Positions 1-6,615 of a DNA stretch of 49,805 nucleotides are shown piece after piece. A program made the position numbers and the translations under genes. The stretch is from Lachnospiraceae bacterium. Its GTDB lineage: Bacteria; Bacillota; Clostridia; Lachnospirales; Lachnospiraceae. The DNA is taken from assembly GCA_017453065.1 (NCBI GenBank), contig JAFTKW010000007.1, positions 1 through 49,805 on the forward strand, in the 5' to 3' direction. The notes beneath the pieces were generated by a model, which was given only the letters and a program-made list of their open reading frames with translations, was not told where the DNA came from and made no database searches. Each line of letters begins with the position of its first letter. The first letter of the stretch is position 1.

Positions 1-214
1 GCATCTCTGTACCAGAGAAAATAACATCTTGCATGGATGCACCACGAAGCTGTTTGATACGCTGTTCACCCAGTACCCAACGCACGGCATCCGCTACATT
101 ACTTTTACCACTTCCATTTGGTCCTACAATACCGGTAATGCCGTTGTGGAACTGAAATGTCAGTTTGTTTGCAAAAGATTTAAAGCCTTGTATTTCAATA
201 CTTTTTAAATACAT
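1..214 (-). CDS. smc: Chromosome segregation protein SMC, N-terminal fragment
   Basis: SMC forms the ATP-dependent ring of the condensin complex with ScpA/ScpB and compacts and segregates the chromosome. Only the first 71 codons lie in the window. The translation opens [17 protein letters not shown] and carries the Walker A motif GPNGSGKSN at about residues 32-40, followed by [10 protein letters not shown], all characteristic of bacterial SMC heads. The ATG at 214 follows a GAGGAAAACGT ribosome-binding region. It lies 15 bp downstream of the rnc stop, in the usual rnc-smc order. The gene runs off the left edge, so the coiled coil, hinge and C-terminal head cannot be judged. Confidence 0.96.
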   Translation of the reverse strand, partial: MYLKSIEIQGFKSFANKLTFQFHNGITGIVGPNGSGKSNVADAVRWVLGEQRIKQLRGASMQDVIFSGTEM

Positions 215-229
215 ACGTTTTCCTCAAAC

Positions 230-931
230 TTATTTCTTTCTTAAGTCTTTTATTTTTAATAGTGCTTCATAAGCAGCCTGCTGTTCCGCTGCTTTCTTGG
301 TGCGTCCACTGCCCTTACCATAGCACTCACCCTCTACAATAACCTCAACCAGAAAAACCTTGTCATGCTCAGGTCCTGTTTCACCTACTAGTTCATAGTG
401 GTATTCTCTACCACCACCAGACTGCATAATTTCCTGCAAGGTTGTTTTGCTATCATAGAAAAGTTTTTTGTGCTCTAGATCAGACAGGATAAAGCGATAG
501 ATAAACTCTTTCGCTTTGTCTATTCCGCCGTCCAAATAAATGGCACCAATCACTGCCTCCATCACATCTGAGACGATAGATTCACGTTCACGACCACCTG
601 TGCTTTCTTCTCCCTTACCAAGCAGCAAAAACTGTCCTAGTTCAATATCTCTTGCGCAAAAAGCCAATGCGGGTTCACATACCATAGATGCTCGCATCTT
701 GGTTAGTTTGCCCTCTGGTTCTTGGCTAAAGGTATGATACAAAAAATCACTGGATACAAGTTCCAAAACAGCATCGCCTAGAAACTCTAGTCTCTCATAG
801 TGACCATATTTATTGATTTTTTGCTCATTGGTAAAGGAACTGTGTGTTACAGCCTGTTTCAGCAACATCTGATTATTAAAACGATAACCTATACGTTCTT
901 CTAGTTCACTAATGGTGTATTTTTCTTGCAT
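230..931 (-). CDS. rnc: Ribonuclease III
   Basis: Double-strand-specific endoribonuclease that processes rRNA precursors and structured mRNAs. The 233-residue product has the usual length. The RNase III signature ERLEFLGDAVLELV is near residues 46-59, with acidic catalytic residues around it and in DVMEAVIGAIYLD (about 120-132). A C-terminal double-stranded-RNA-binding domain (about 160-230) ends in the typical GRTKKAAEQQAAYEALLKI stretch. The ATG at 931 follows AAAGG at 7 nt spacing. The gene lies between acpP and smc, with a hairpin in the acpP-rnc gap that may reduce readthrough. Confidence 0.97.
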   Translation of the reverse strand: MQEKYTISELEERIGYRFNNQMLLKQAVTHSSFTNEQKINKYGHYERLEFLGDAVLELVSSDFLYHTFSQEPEGKLTKMRASMVCEPALAFCARDIELGQFLLLGKGEESTGGRERESIVSDVMEAVIGAIYLDGGIDKAKEFIYRFILSDLEHKKLFYDSKTTLQEIMQSGGGREYHYELVGETGPEHDKVFLVEVIVEGECYGKGSGRTKKAAEQQAAYEALLKIKDLRKK

Positions 932-955
932 AAGTTAGCCTTTCTCAAAAGATAA

Positions 956-993
956 ACAAAGTATCCCTAACGCAGAGATTAGGAATACTTTGT
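956..993 (-). terminator. Hairpin between acpP and rnc
   Basis: A 15-bp stem (ACAAAGTAT.CCTAA / TTAGG.ATACTTTGT, one G-U pair) with an 8-nt loop lies just after the acpP stop. The T-tract after it on the minus strand is weak (TTATCTTTT). It may be a partial terminator that lowers expression of rnc and smc relative to acpP, or an RNase III target upstream of rnc. The structure is seen; its role is inferred. Confidence 0.6.
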
Positions 994-1011
994 CAAAGTT
1001 TCTGATATCAA

Positions 1012-1242
1012 TTAGTTTGTTGCACTTTTGATCAATTCCACCGCTTCTTCTACGGTTGTAATCTTTTCTGCCTTCTCTGGTGGAACCTCGATGTCAAATT
1101 CTTCTTCGATGCCCATGATAATCTGGAATACATCCAAGGAGTCAGCTCCCAGGTCATCCATAAATGTGGTAGTCATTGTGATCTCTTCTGGATCCACATT
1201 CAGTACATCTGCAATGATTTGTTTCAGCTTTTCGAATTCCAT
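1012..1242 (-). CDS. acpP: Acyl carrier protein
   Basis: Small acidic carrier of acyl chains in type II fatty-acid synthesis. The 76-residue product has the ACP consensus [20 protein letters not shown]; Ser35 of the DSL motif is the predicted phosphopantetheine attachment site. Length, acidity and four-helix pattern match bacterial ACPs. It starts 16 bp after plsX in the plsX-acpP-rnc order typical of Firmicutes. Confidence 0.97.
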   Translation of the reverse strand: MEFEKLKQIIADVLNVDPEEITMTTTFMDDLGADSLDVFQIIMGIEEEFDIEVPPEKAEKITTVEEAVELIKSATN

Positions 1243-1258
1243 ATTTCAAAAATCCTTT

Positions 1259-2272
1259 CTATTCATTTTCTAATGTAATATTTTCTTTAATCTTATCCGC
1301 AATCTTCTGTTCTGTAAAGGTCAAACATTGCAAGATAGAATTTTTAACTTCAATTGCTTTGGAACTGCCATGTGTCTTAACCACCAAACCTTTGAGGCCA
1401 AGCAGTGGCGCTCCACCGTACTCATCTGTGCTGAATGTCTTCAGCGTCTTCTTCAGTGTTGGTTTAACTAAAAGTGCGCCAATCTTACTGAGGAAGGTTT
1501 CCATCATAGCACCTTTAATCTTCTTGATTAAAACGGCGCCTACACCTTCATAAGTCTTTAAGATTACATTTCCAACAAAGGCTTCGCACACGATAACATC
1601 GCACACTCCACTAGGAATGTCTCTCGCTTCAACACTTCCAATAAAGTTGATCTCTGGGCAATTCTTGAGAAGTGGGAAGGTTTCCTTTACAAGGCTGTTT
1701 CCTTTTTCCTCTTCCGCTCCAATATTTACGATACCAACCTTTGGATTTTTAATGCCCATAATGTTTTCCATATAGATGGAACCCATCTTGGCAAACTGAA
1801 CCAAATGTGATGATCTAGCATCAACATTAGCTCCACAGTCAATCAAAAGTGATACTCCATTTGCTGTAGGAATAAGCGGTGCCAAAGGCGCTCTCTCAAC
1901 ACCTTTGATACGGCCAATAATCACTTGGCCTCCTACCAAAATGGCTCCTGTACTACCTGCTGAAACAAAAGCATCACAAGTGCCTTCTTTCACTAAATTC
2001 AGGGCTTTTACAAGAGAGGAATCTTTCTTTTTGCGAATCGCCATTACTGGAGGTTCTGCGGTTTCGATAATTTCTCTGGCATCCACTACTTCAATTCTAG
2101 ATTTATCATATGTATATTTTGCCAGTTCTGCTTCTACGACTTCCTGTTGACCTACCAAGAAAACTTTTACTTTTGGCTGATCACAGACAGCTTCCACTGC
2201 ACCTTTGACAATCTCCAATGGCGCATTGTCCCCACCCATGGCGTCTACTGCTACACGAACCATTTCACTCAT
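1259..2272 (-). CDS. plsX: Phosphate acyltransferase PlsX
   Basis: PlsX converts acyl-ACP to acyl-phosphate, the donor used by PlsY to start phosphatidic acid synthesis. The 337-residue product begins VRVAVDAMGGDNAPLEIVKG, the family's N-terminal signature. It also has SAGSTGAILVGG (about 105-116) and a GG-containing substrate loop near EYGGAPLLGLKG. Length is normal. In many Firmicutes plsX directly follows rpmF. Here it has its own promoter (2312-2340) and is separated from rpmF by a TraX-family gene and a repeat element. The ATG at 2272 follows GGAAGGTAAATACTT. Confidence 0.96.
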   Translation of the reverse strand: MSEMVRVAVDAMGGDNAPLEIVKGAVEAVCDQPKVKVFLVGQQEVVEAELAKYTYDKSRIEVVDAREIIETAEPPVMAIRKKKDSSLVKALNLVKEGTCDAFVSAGSTGAILVGGQVIIGRIKGVERAPLAPLIPTANGVSLLIDCGANVDARSSHLVQFAKMGSIYMENIMGIKNPKVGIVNIGAEEEKGNSLVKETFPLLKNCPEINFIGSVEARDIPSGVCDVIVCEAFVGNVILKTYEGVGAVLIKKIKGAMMETFLSKIGALLVKPTLKKTLKTFSTDEYGGAPLLGLKGLVVKTHGSSKAIEVKNSILQCLTFTEQKIADKIKENITLENE

Positions 2273-2311
2273 AAGTATTTACCTTCCGTTTTTATTCAAA
2301 CATCTTATTTA

Positions 2312-2340
2312 AATATACTAGACCACTTTATAAAAATCAA
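2312..2340 (-). promoter_or_regulatory. Promoter of plsX-acpP
   Basis: On the minus strand, TTGATT and TATATT are separated by 17 bp, ending 39 bp upstream of the plsX ATG. Because rpmF is terminated upstream and an insertion lies between, plsX needs its own promoter, and this is the best candidate. No FapR-type site is recognisable nearby. Confidence 0.65.
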
Positions 2341-2376
2341 GACTTTTATACTCTCACAATCAACCATCCTATTTGT

Positions 2377-3105
2377 TCAAAACAAGCCAATTTCCCAACA
2401 GGAAATCAACCACCTAACAAATCCTAGCAAAACCAAGTGTAATGGATAGAAAATATAATAGAAATATTTGTACTGTTTGCCTTTTTTCCCGTTATAAAAC
2501 CAGACAATAAAAAAAGCCAAAGGTGCGGGTAATTCCCAGTAAAAACTAAGCGCACCACCAAATATCTGAAACACCGGTATTCTACGAAACAAATACAATA
2601 TGCCAATACTCAAAATACCATACATACCATAGTCAAGTTCAAGTAGTCTGGCCACTAACATTCCTGCAAACCAGATAGAAACTATGCTCACTGACTGTAA
2701 GTATAGATTCTGAAATTTCTTTTCTAAAAAATCGGTCCCAATCATCAGCAGGATTCCAAGGGCAAGTTCAAAAAAGATATTCTGCTTACCTGTATAAAAC
2801 AGAGAATTATAAATCGCCCAATCAAAGCAAACTTCCGAAACAAAAGCAAATACAACCAATCTACCTAAGTATTTCCATTTGTTAGAAGTATGCTGATAAC
2901 CTTCCACCAAAAGGAAACAGAATATTGGAAACGACAATCTTCCAACTGTCCTGAAAATCTGATATATTATTTCCCAATCAATATACTCATCTCCCATTCC
3001 TTTTGAATACAAAGACGGAATAAGAACCGCGCCTATGTGGTCAATAAACATTGTTATTAGTGCAAACCATTTAAGAGCACTTCCCGTTAAAAACTTTCTG
3101 TTCAT
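2377..3105 (-). CDS. TraX-family multi-pass membrane protein
   Basis: The 242-residue protein is mostly hydrophobic with about 7-8 predicted membrane segments. It carries the TraX signature near the N-terminus (LKWFALITMFIDHIGAVL) and the later GRLSFPIFCFLLVEGYQHT segment. TraX proteins are named for the F-plasmid pilin acetylase, but chromosomal copies are common in gut Clostridia with no conjugation genes nearby, as here, so the substrate is unknown. The ATG at 3105 follows GATGAGGTTATT. The gene sits between plsX and a repeat element in a normally compact cluster, which suggests it was acquired. Confidence 0.82.
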   Translation of the reverse strand: MNRKFLTGSALKWFALITMFIDHIGAVLIPSLYSKGMGDEYIDWEIIYQIFRTVGRLSFPIFCFLLVEGYQHTSNKWKYLGRLVVFAFVSEVCFDWAIYNSLFYTGKQNIFFELALGILLMIGTDFLEKKFQNLYLQSVSIVSIWFAGMLVARLLELDYGMYGILSIGILYLFRRIPVFQIFGGALSFYWELPAPLAFFIVWFYNGKKGKQYKYFYYIFYPLHLVLLGFVRWLISCWEIGLF

Positions 3106-3215
3106 AATAACCTCATCTACTTTATATCTTCTTCAATTCAAGTCATAATAACTTTTAGATTTAGTCAATCTCTCATTTATTTTATATATAGTAGATTAAC
3201 ATGAAACACATAACA

Positions 3216-3242
3216 GTTCAACAAATTGAGATCTATCGAGTC
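3216..3242 (+). repeat. Left terminal inverted repeat
   Basis: This 27-bp segment starts GTTCAACAAATTGAG and ends TATCGAGTC. It matches the reverse complement of 3709-3735 at 20 of 27 positions without gaps. It lies at the junction between ordinary AT-rich sequence and the GC-rich structured block. Confidence 0.55.
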
Positions 3243-3398
3243 AGGCACAGATGAGCCGAATTGGCTACAGGAGCTTGCTCACATGTAGACATCTTCGTGC
3301 GAAGATGTATGTGGCGAAGTCACGCAGCGAGCGATCAGCATCGCTGGACGCGAGCTGGGCCTGGCTCAGAACCGGAACTAGTGCCCCTTCATCTATCG
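3243..3398. repeat. GC-rich, hairpin-rich half of the element
   Basis: This block is visibly richer in GC than its surroundings. It contains a perfect 9-bp inverted repeat ACATCTTCG-TG-CGAAGATGT, an AGCGAT-CAGC-ATCGCT hairpin, and repeated GAGC/GCTC words that could pair. No convincing coding frame runs through it; a 91-codon minus-strand frame crosses it but shares its C-terminal half with hairpin sequence and has no family resemblance. It looks like structured intergenic repeat DNA or an RNA domain. Confidence 0.5.
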
Positions 3399-3655
3399 TT
3401 TTGGGCATAGGTATGAAATAACATCTCGTCCATGCCCAAAAGTTCGAAATTGAGTCTATGCATTCGCGGTTTCTTGTATTTTTTGGGCATAGAGTAATAA
3501 AACTTTCCTTCAGTGCCCAAATATTTGATATTTTGGGCATACAGATAAATTTTTATTTCTCCTATGCCCAAAAACCCTTTCGGTCTTGACAAAATACTGA
3601 TTTTTCGCTCTCTTTTGGGCATGACATATAAATATTAATCTTCTGATGCCCAATC
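3399..3655. repeat. Array of four TTTTGGGCAT inverted-repeat units
   Basis: Each unit is TTTTGGGCAT, a variable AT-rich spacer of 22-23 nt, then ATGCCCAAAA or a variant. Units are 3399-3441, 3481-3522, 3531-3573 and 3613-3655. Units 1-2 and 3-4 are separated by 39 nt and units 2-3 by 8 nt, so the pair repeats with a 132-bp period. A degenerate half-site (GTGCCCCTTC, 3381-3390) lies 8 nt before unit 1, matching the unit 2-3 spacing. Spacers differ in sequence but show partial self-complementarity, so each unit could form an imperfect hairpin of about 43 nt. Confidence 0.85.
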
Positions 3656-3708
3656 TTCCCTGCAAAATCCAGCACTGCCTTGACAAAGTCAAATTTCACA
3701 ACCTAAAC

Positions 3709-3735
3709 GCCTCGATAAATTCAAATTTGTCAAAC
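3709..3735 (-). repeat. Right terminal inverted repeat
   Basis: Read on the minus strand this begins GTTTGACAAATTTGAA and ends TATCGAGGC, mirroring the left repeat with seven mismatches. A further TTGACAAAGTCAAATTT sequence lies just inside it (3680-3696). Confidence 0.55.
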
Positions 3736-3790
3736 TTTTTCATTCTACATTAAAAAATAGATTCGATATATTATAAGTAATAATAAACAG

Positions 3791-3826
3791 ATAAAAACAA
3801 AAAAGGCTTCCCATCAGGGAAGCCTT
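3791..3826 (-). terminator. Rho-independent terminator after rpmF
   Basis: A perfect 10-bp stem AAGGCTTCCC / GGGAAGCCTT with an ATCA loop (in plus-strand reading) is followed on the minus strand by TTTTTTGTTTTT. It lies 14 bp beyond the rpmF stop and uncouples rpmF transcription from TraX and plsX. Confidence 0.9.
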
Positions 3827-3840
3827 CACTGGCAAATTCA

Positions 3841-4020
3841 TTATTCAGCGCTAATGATTTCTTTCTTGTTGTAAGAACCACAAGCCTTGCATACTCTGTG
3901 AGGCATCATAAGTGCACCACATTTGCTGCATTTTACTAAAGTTGGAGCGCTCATTTTCCAGTTTGCTCTTCTCTTATCTCTTCTACCTTTGGAAGATTTA
4001 TTCTTAGGACAAATAGACAT
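3841..4020 (-). CDS. rpmF: 50S ribosomal protein L32
   Basis: Small zinc-ribbon protein of the large ribosomal subunit. The 59-residue translation begins MSICPKNKSSKGRRDKRRAN, typical of L32, and has a four-cysteine zinc-binding pattern CSKCGALMMPHRVCKACG at about residues 31-48. The ATG at 4020 follows GGAGGTGTAACG. It starts 2 bp after the DUF177 stop, the standard yceD-rpmF arrangement. It is followed directly by a strong terminator. Confidence 0.95.
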   Translation of the reverse strand: MSICPKNKSSKGRRDKRRANWKMSAPTLVKCSKCGALMMPHRVCKACGSYNKKEIISAE

Positions 4021-4022
4021 CG

Positions 4023-4550
4023 TTACACCTCCTTATTCGCGTTAAAGATATCTTGCAATACCGCCATACGCGGGTCAGGGACAAATGTATCACATCCGCA
4101 CTCCCCGTCATTTAGGTCATGTCCGCAGACCATGCAAATTCCTTTGCAATCGCCTTTGCACAGAACCTTTTCCGGCTGGTTCATCAAAATCTCGTTGTAA
4201 ATGAGAACTTCTGTATTCAGGCTATAACCTTCCATGATTCCTGCGTCATCATCTTCAGAAATCTCTGCTCCGTCTTCAAGCACAGGTGATACTTCTCGCT
4301 CGAATGCCAGGCAAACTTCTTGATTGATAGGCTTAAGGCAACGATCACATTGCATATCAAGCACTACCCTAGCGCTTCCACTGACCTTCGCTCTATCACT
4401 ACTGATATGCTCAAAGCGAAAACTAATGGGAGACTTCTCCAAGATAGGATATTCACCGAAGCGACTTGAAAACACTTCCATTTCAATGGAAACGTCCATA
4501 TCTTTTGTCTTACCCTCAGATGAAAAAATGTCGGTTAAATTCACTAACAT
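4023..4550 (-). CDS. DUF177/YceD-family protein
   Basis: The 175-residue acidic protein has the conserved C-terminal features of the DUF177 (YceD) family, which is linked genetically to 23S rRNA accumulation and nearly always lies upstream of rpmF. It has a CDRCLKPI motif (about 93-100) and a Cys-rich stretch CKGDCKGICMVCGHDLNDGEC (about 136-156) that may bind metal, then DPRMAVLQDIF near the end. The ATG at 4550 follows TAGGAGTAAGAT. It is the first gene of the rpmF transcript from the promoter at 4614-4642. Confidence 0.9.
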   Translation of the reverse strand: MLVNLTDIFSSEGKTKDMDVSIEMEVFSSRFGEYPILEKSPISFRFEHISSDRAKVSGSARVVLDMQCDRCLKPINQEVCLAFEREVSPVLEDGAEISEDDDAGIMEGYSLNTEVLIYNEILMNQPEKVLCKGDCKGICMVCGHDLNDGECGCDTFVPDPRMAVLQDIFNANKEV

Positions 4551-4613
4551 ATCTTACTCCTACCGAAAGGTTACTTGCATGAAAACATACGCTTTCATAT
4601 TCACACTCGATTT

Positions 4614-4642
4614 ATTATACATACCATATAATGGTTTGTCAA
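4614..4642 (-). promoter_or_regulatory. Consensus promoter of DUF177-rpmF
   Basis: Minus-strand TTGACA and TATAAT are both perfect, with a 17-bp spacer. They lie about 64 bp upstream of the DUF177 ATG. The leader contains an ATGAAA...TTTCAT inverted repeat of unknown role (about 4579-4597). Confidence 0.92.
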
Positions 4643-4675
4643 CATACTTTTTTCGATTTTTCTTCTATTTATAGT

Positions 4676-4701
4676 AATAAAAGGGAGCACCTGGCTCCCT
4701 T
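4676..4701 (-). terminator. Terminator after icd
   Basis: The stem AAGGGAGC / GCTCCCTT (8 bp, 5-nt loop) begins 4 bp after the icd stop and is followed on the minus strand by TTTATTACTATAAAT, a short T-rich tract. It separates the citrate-branch operon from the DUF177 promoter. Confidence 0.8.
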
Positions 4702-4705
4702 ATTC

Positions 4706-5911
4706 TTACATATTCTCAAAAGTATCTCGAATTGCCTTGATAAAATCCAGACTGTTGAGAATTACTGGATTCTCACAAGTGGAAATCAAAGACAAACTCT
4801 TGGTCATCTTTCCATCTTCCACAGTCTTCACACAAGCACGTTCCATCTTGTCAGCATAAGAAACCAATTCTGGAATATTGTCCAGTTCACCGCGCTTCTT
4901 CAAAGCACCTGTCCAAGCAAAAATTGTTGCTATAGAGTTCGTGGAAGTTTCCTCTCCTTTTAAGTGCTTATAGTAATGTCTCTGCACGGTTCCGTGAGCA
5001 GCTTCATACTCATATACTCCACTTGGAGAAACAAGTACTGATGTCATCATAGAAAGATCCCCGTAGGCAGTTGCCACCATGTCAGACATAACGTCTCCAT
5101 CGTAGTTCTTACATGCCCAGATAAATCCACCTTCGGAACGGATAACACGAGCCACAGCATCATCAATCAAGGTATAGAAATATTCAATGCCAAGTTCTTC
5201 AAATTTAGCAGCATATTCCTGATCATAAATCTCCTGGAAAATATCCTTGAATGTATGATCATATTTCTTGGAAATAGTATCTTTGCTGGAGAACCACAAA
5301 TCCTGCTTGGTGGAGATTGCATATTCAAAACATGCTCTGGCAAAGCTGGAAATGGAGGCCTTGGTATTGTGAATACCCTGAAGGATACCCTCGCCTTTAA
5401 ACTCGTGAATTAATTCTCTGATTTCTGTGCCGTCTTCTGCTGTAAATACAAGCTCTGCCTTACCAGGTCCAGGCACTTTAATTTCAGAGTTCTTGTACAC
5501 ATCACCGTATGCGTGTCTTGCAATAGTAATAGGCTTAGTCCAGTTCTTTACATAAGGAACAATACCATTTACAAGAATTGGTGCACGGAATACTGTTCCA
5601 TCCAAAATTGCACGAATTGTGCCATTTGGGCTCTTCCACATTTCTTTCAAATCATATTCGGTCATACGTGCCGCATTTGGTGTGATAGTTGCACACTTAA
5701 CAGCTACGCCATATTTTAATGTAGCATTTGCAGAGTCCACAGTAACCTGATCGTTGGTAGCATTACGATGCTCCAAACCCAAATCATAATACTCTGTCTT
5801 TAAGTCTACGAATGGTAGAATCAACTCATCCTTGATCATCTGCCATAAAATTCTAGTCATTTCATCCCCATCCATCTCAACAAGTGGGGTTGTCATTTTA
5901 ATTCTGTCCAT
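4706..5911 (-). CDS. icd: NADP-dependent isocitrate dehydrogenase (eukaryote-like subfamily)
   Basis: Oxidatively decarboxylates isocitrate to 2-oxoglutarate. The 401-residue product has the features of the homodimeric subfamily also found in eukaryotes: [16 protein letters not shown] near the N-terminus, [16 protein letters not shown] at about 94-109, the metal-binding Asp stretch [19 protein letters not shown] and [10 protein letters not shown]. The start is the ATG at 5911, preceded by GGGAGACGACG. Upstream in-frame codons lie inside the GntR gene and are rejected. The start overlaps the GntR stop by 14 bp, suggesting translational coupling. With the citrate synthase upstream it supplies 2-oxoglutarate for glutamate in an incomplete TCA cycle; no aconitase gene is in the window. 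Confidence 0.95.
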   Translation of the reverse strand: MDRIKMTTPLVEMDGDEMTRILWQMIKDELILPFVDLKTEYYDLGLEHRNATNDQVTVDSANATLKYGVAVKCATITPNAARMTEYDLKEMWKSPNGTIRAILDGTVFRAPILVNGIVPYVKNWTKPITIARHAYGDVYKNSEIKVPGPGKAELVFTAEDGTEIRELIHEFKGEGILQGIHNTKASISSFARACFEYAISTKQDLWFSSKDTISKKYDHTFKDIFQEIYDQEYAAKFEELGIEYFYTLIDDAVARVIRSEGGFIWACKNYDGDVMSDMVATAYGDLSMMTSVLVSPSGVYEYEAAHGTVQRHYYKHLKGEETSTNSIATIFAWTGALKKRGELDNIPELVSYADKMERACVKTVEDGKMTKSLSLISTCENPVILNSLDFIKAIRDTFENM

Positions 5912-6614
5912 CGTCGTCTCCCTTTGCCTTTTTCTGGTACGCCTCATGAAGTCCATAGCGAACCATATTTTCGTAAGCATTGATAATATGCTGATGCGCT
6001 AACTGTTCTGCCAAATCTGCATCCTTTGCCCTGATTGCTTCCATAATCTGTTCATGTTCATGGTTGGAAGCTGCACCTCTTGCTTCGGTAGCCAAAGTCT
6101 TCTTGCGAACTCTAAGCACATAGTCATGGAAATTCTTGAGCTGCTGTTCCAAAATCTTACTGTGACAGGCTTCATACATGATCTCATGAAAACGATTGTC
6201 CAAGTCTGCCAGCTGCTCTAAATGGCCCTTGTCAGCATGGAATTTAGAAAGATAAACATTTTCTTCCATTTCTTCCATCTGTTCCTTGGAAATATGTTCA
6301 GTTGCCCATCTTGCGCAAAGTCCTTCCAACAAAGAACGGATCATATAAATATCTTTTACATCTTTTTCTGTAACTCCAGTAACATAAGCGCCCTTGTTTG
6401 GTACAATCTGAATCAGTCCTTCCAGTTCAAGCTGTCTGAACGCTTCTCTTACAGGAGTACGGCTTACCCCAAGTTCTTCGCCAATGGCAACTTCCTTGAG
6501 TTCTTCGTGCTCTTCATATTTGCCACTCAAAATATCCTCTCTGAGTTTGTGAAAAACACGTCCTCTAAGGGAGTATTTGTCAGTCACCTCTTGTTTTACA
6601 TCGTATTTACTCAC
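5898..6614 (-). CDS. GntR-family (FCD/FadR-type) transcriptional regulator
   Basis: The 238-residue product has an N-terminal winged helix ([17 protein letters not shown] ... [20 protein letters not shown], about residues 14-65) and a C-terminal helical FCD domain. Candidate metal/ligand residues are in [16 protein letters not shown] and [12 protein letters not shown]. The start is the GTG at 6614, 1 bp after the preceding stop and behind GGAGGCGTAAA. The gene is sandwiched between Re-citrate synthase and icd, so it probably regulates its own operon. A matching FadR-like palindrome overlaps the operon's -10 box at 8068-8079. The ligand is not visible; an organic acid such as citrate is a reasonable inference. 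Confidence 0.92.
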   Translation of the reverse strand: MSKYDVKQEVTDKYSLRGRVFHKLREDILSGKYEEHEELKEVAIGEELGVSRTPVREAFRQLELEGLIQIVPNKGAYVTGVTEKDVKDIYMIRSLLEGLCARWATEHISKEQMEEMEENVYLSKFHADKGHLEQLADLDNRFHEIMYEACHSKILEQQLKNFHDYVLRVRKKTLATEARGAASNHEHEQIMEAIRAKDADLAEQLAHQHIINAYENMVRYGLHEAYQKKAKGDDDGQN

Positions 6615-6615
6615 T

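Larger units (their letters stand above)
3216..3735. mobile_element. Putative MITE-like non-coding element bounded by imperfect TIRs
   Basis: A non-coding block of about 520 bp lies between TraX and rpmF. Its ends, 3216-3242 and 3709-3735, are inverted copies of each other, matching at 20 of 27 positions by my alignment (both contain ACAAATT and TATCGAG cores). Inside are a GC-rich hairpin-rich half (about 3243-3398) and an AT-rich half with four TTTTGGGCAT palindromes. Short ORFs through it overlap each other and are made of repeat translation. No target-site duplication is obvious and no transposase is present, so a miniature or decayed element is inferred, not shown. Confidence 0.5.

Noticed and set aside
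2273-2376. FapR operator upstream of plsX
   Set aside because: No TTAGTACCTA-type palindrome is present; only the AT-rich promoter is visible.
2377-3105. Evidence for a conjugative element from the TraX gene
   Set aside because: No relaxase, coupling protein, integrase or type IV secretion gene is in the window, and chromosomal TraX-like genes are common in gut Clostridia.
3399-3655. CRISPR array
   Set aside because: Repeats are only 10 bp, alternate in orientation and are not evenly spaced; no cas genes are present.
3265-3692. Overlapping minus-strand ORFs of 60-91 codons through the repeat element
   Set aside because: They are translations of the palindromic repeats and hairpins in different frames, overlap each other, lack ribosome-binding support and have no family resemblance.
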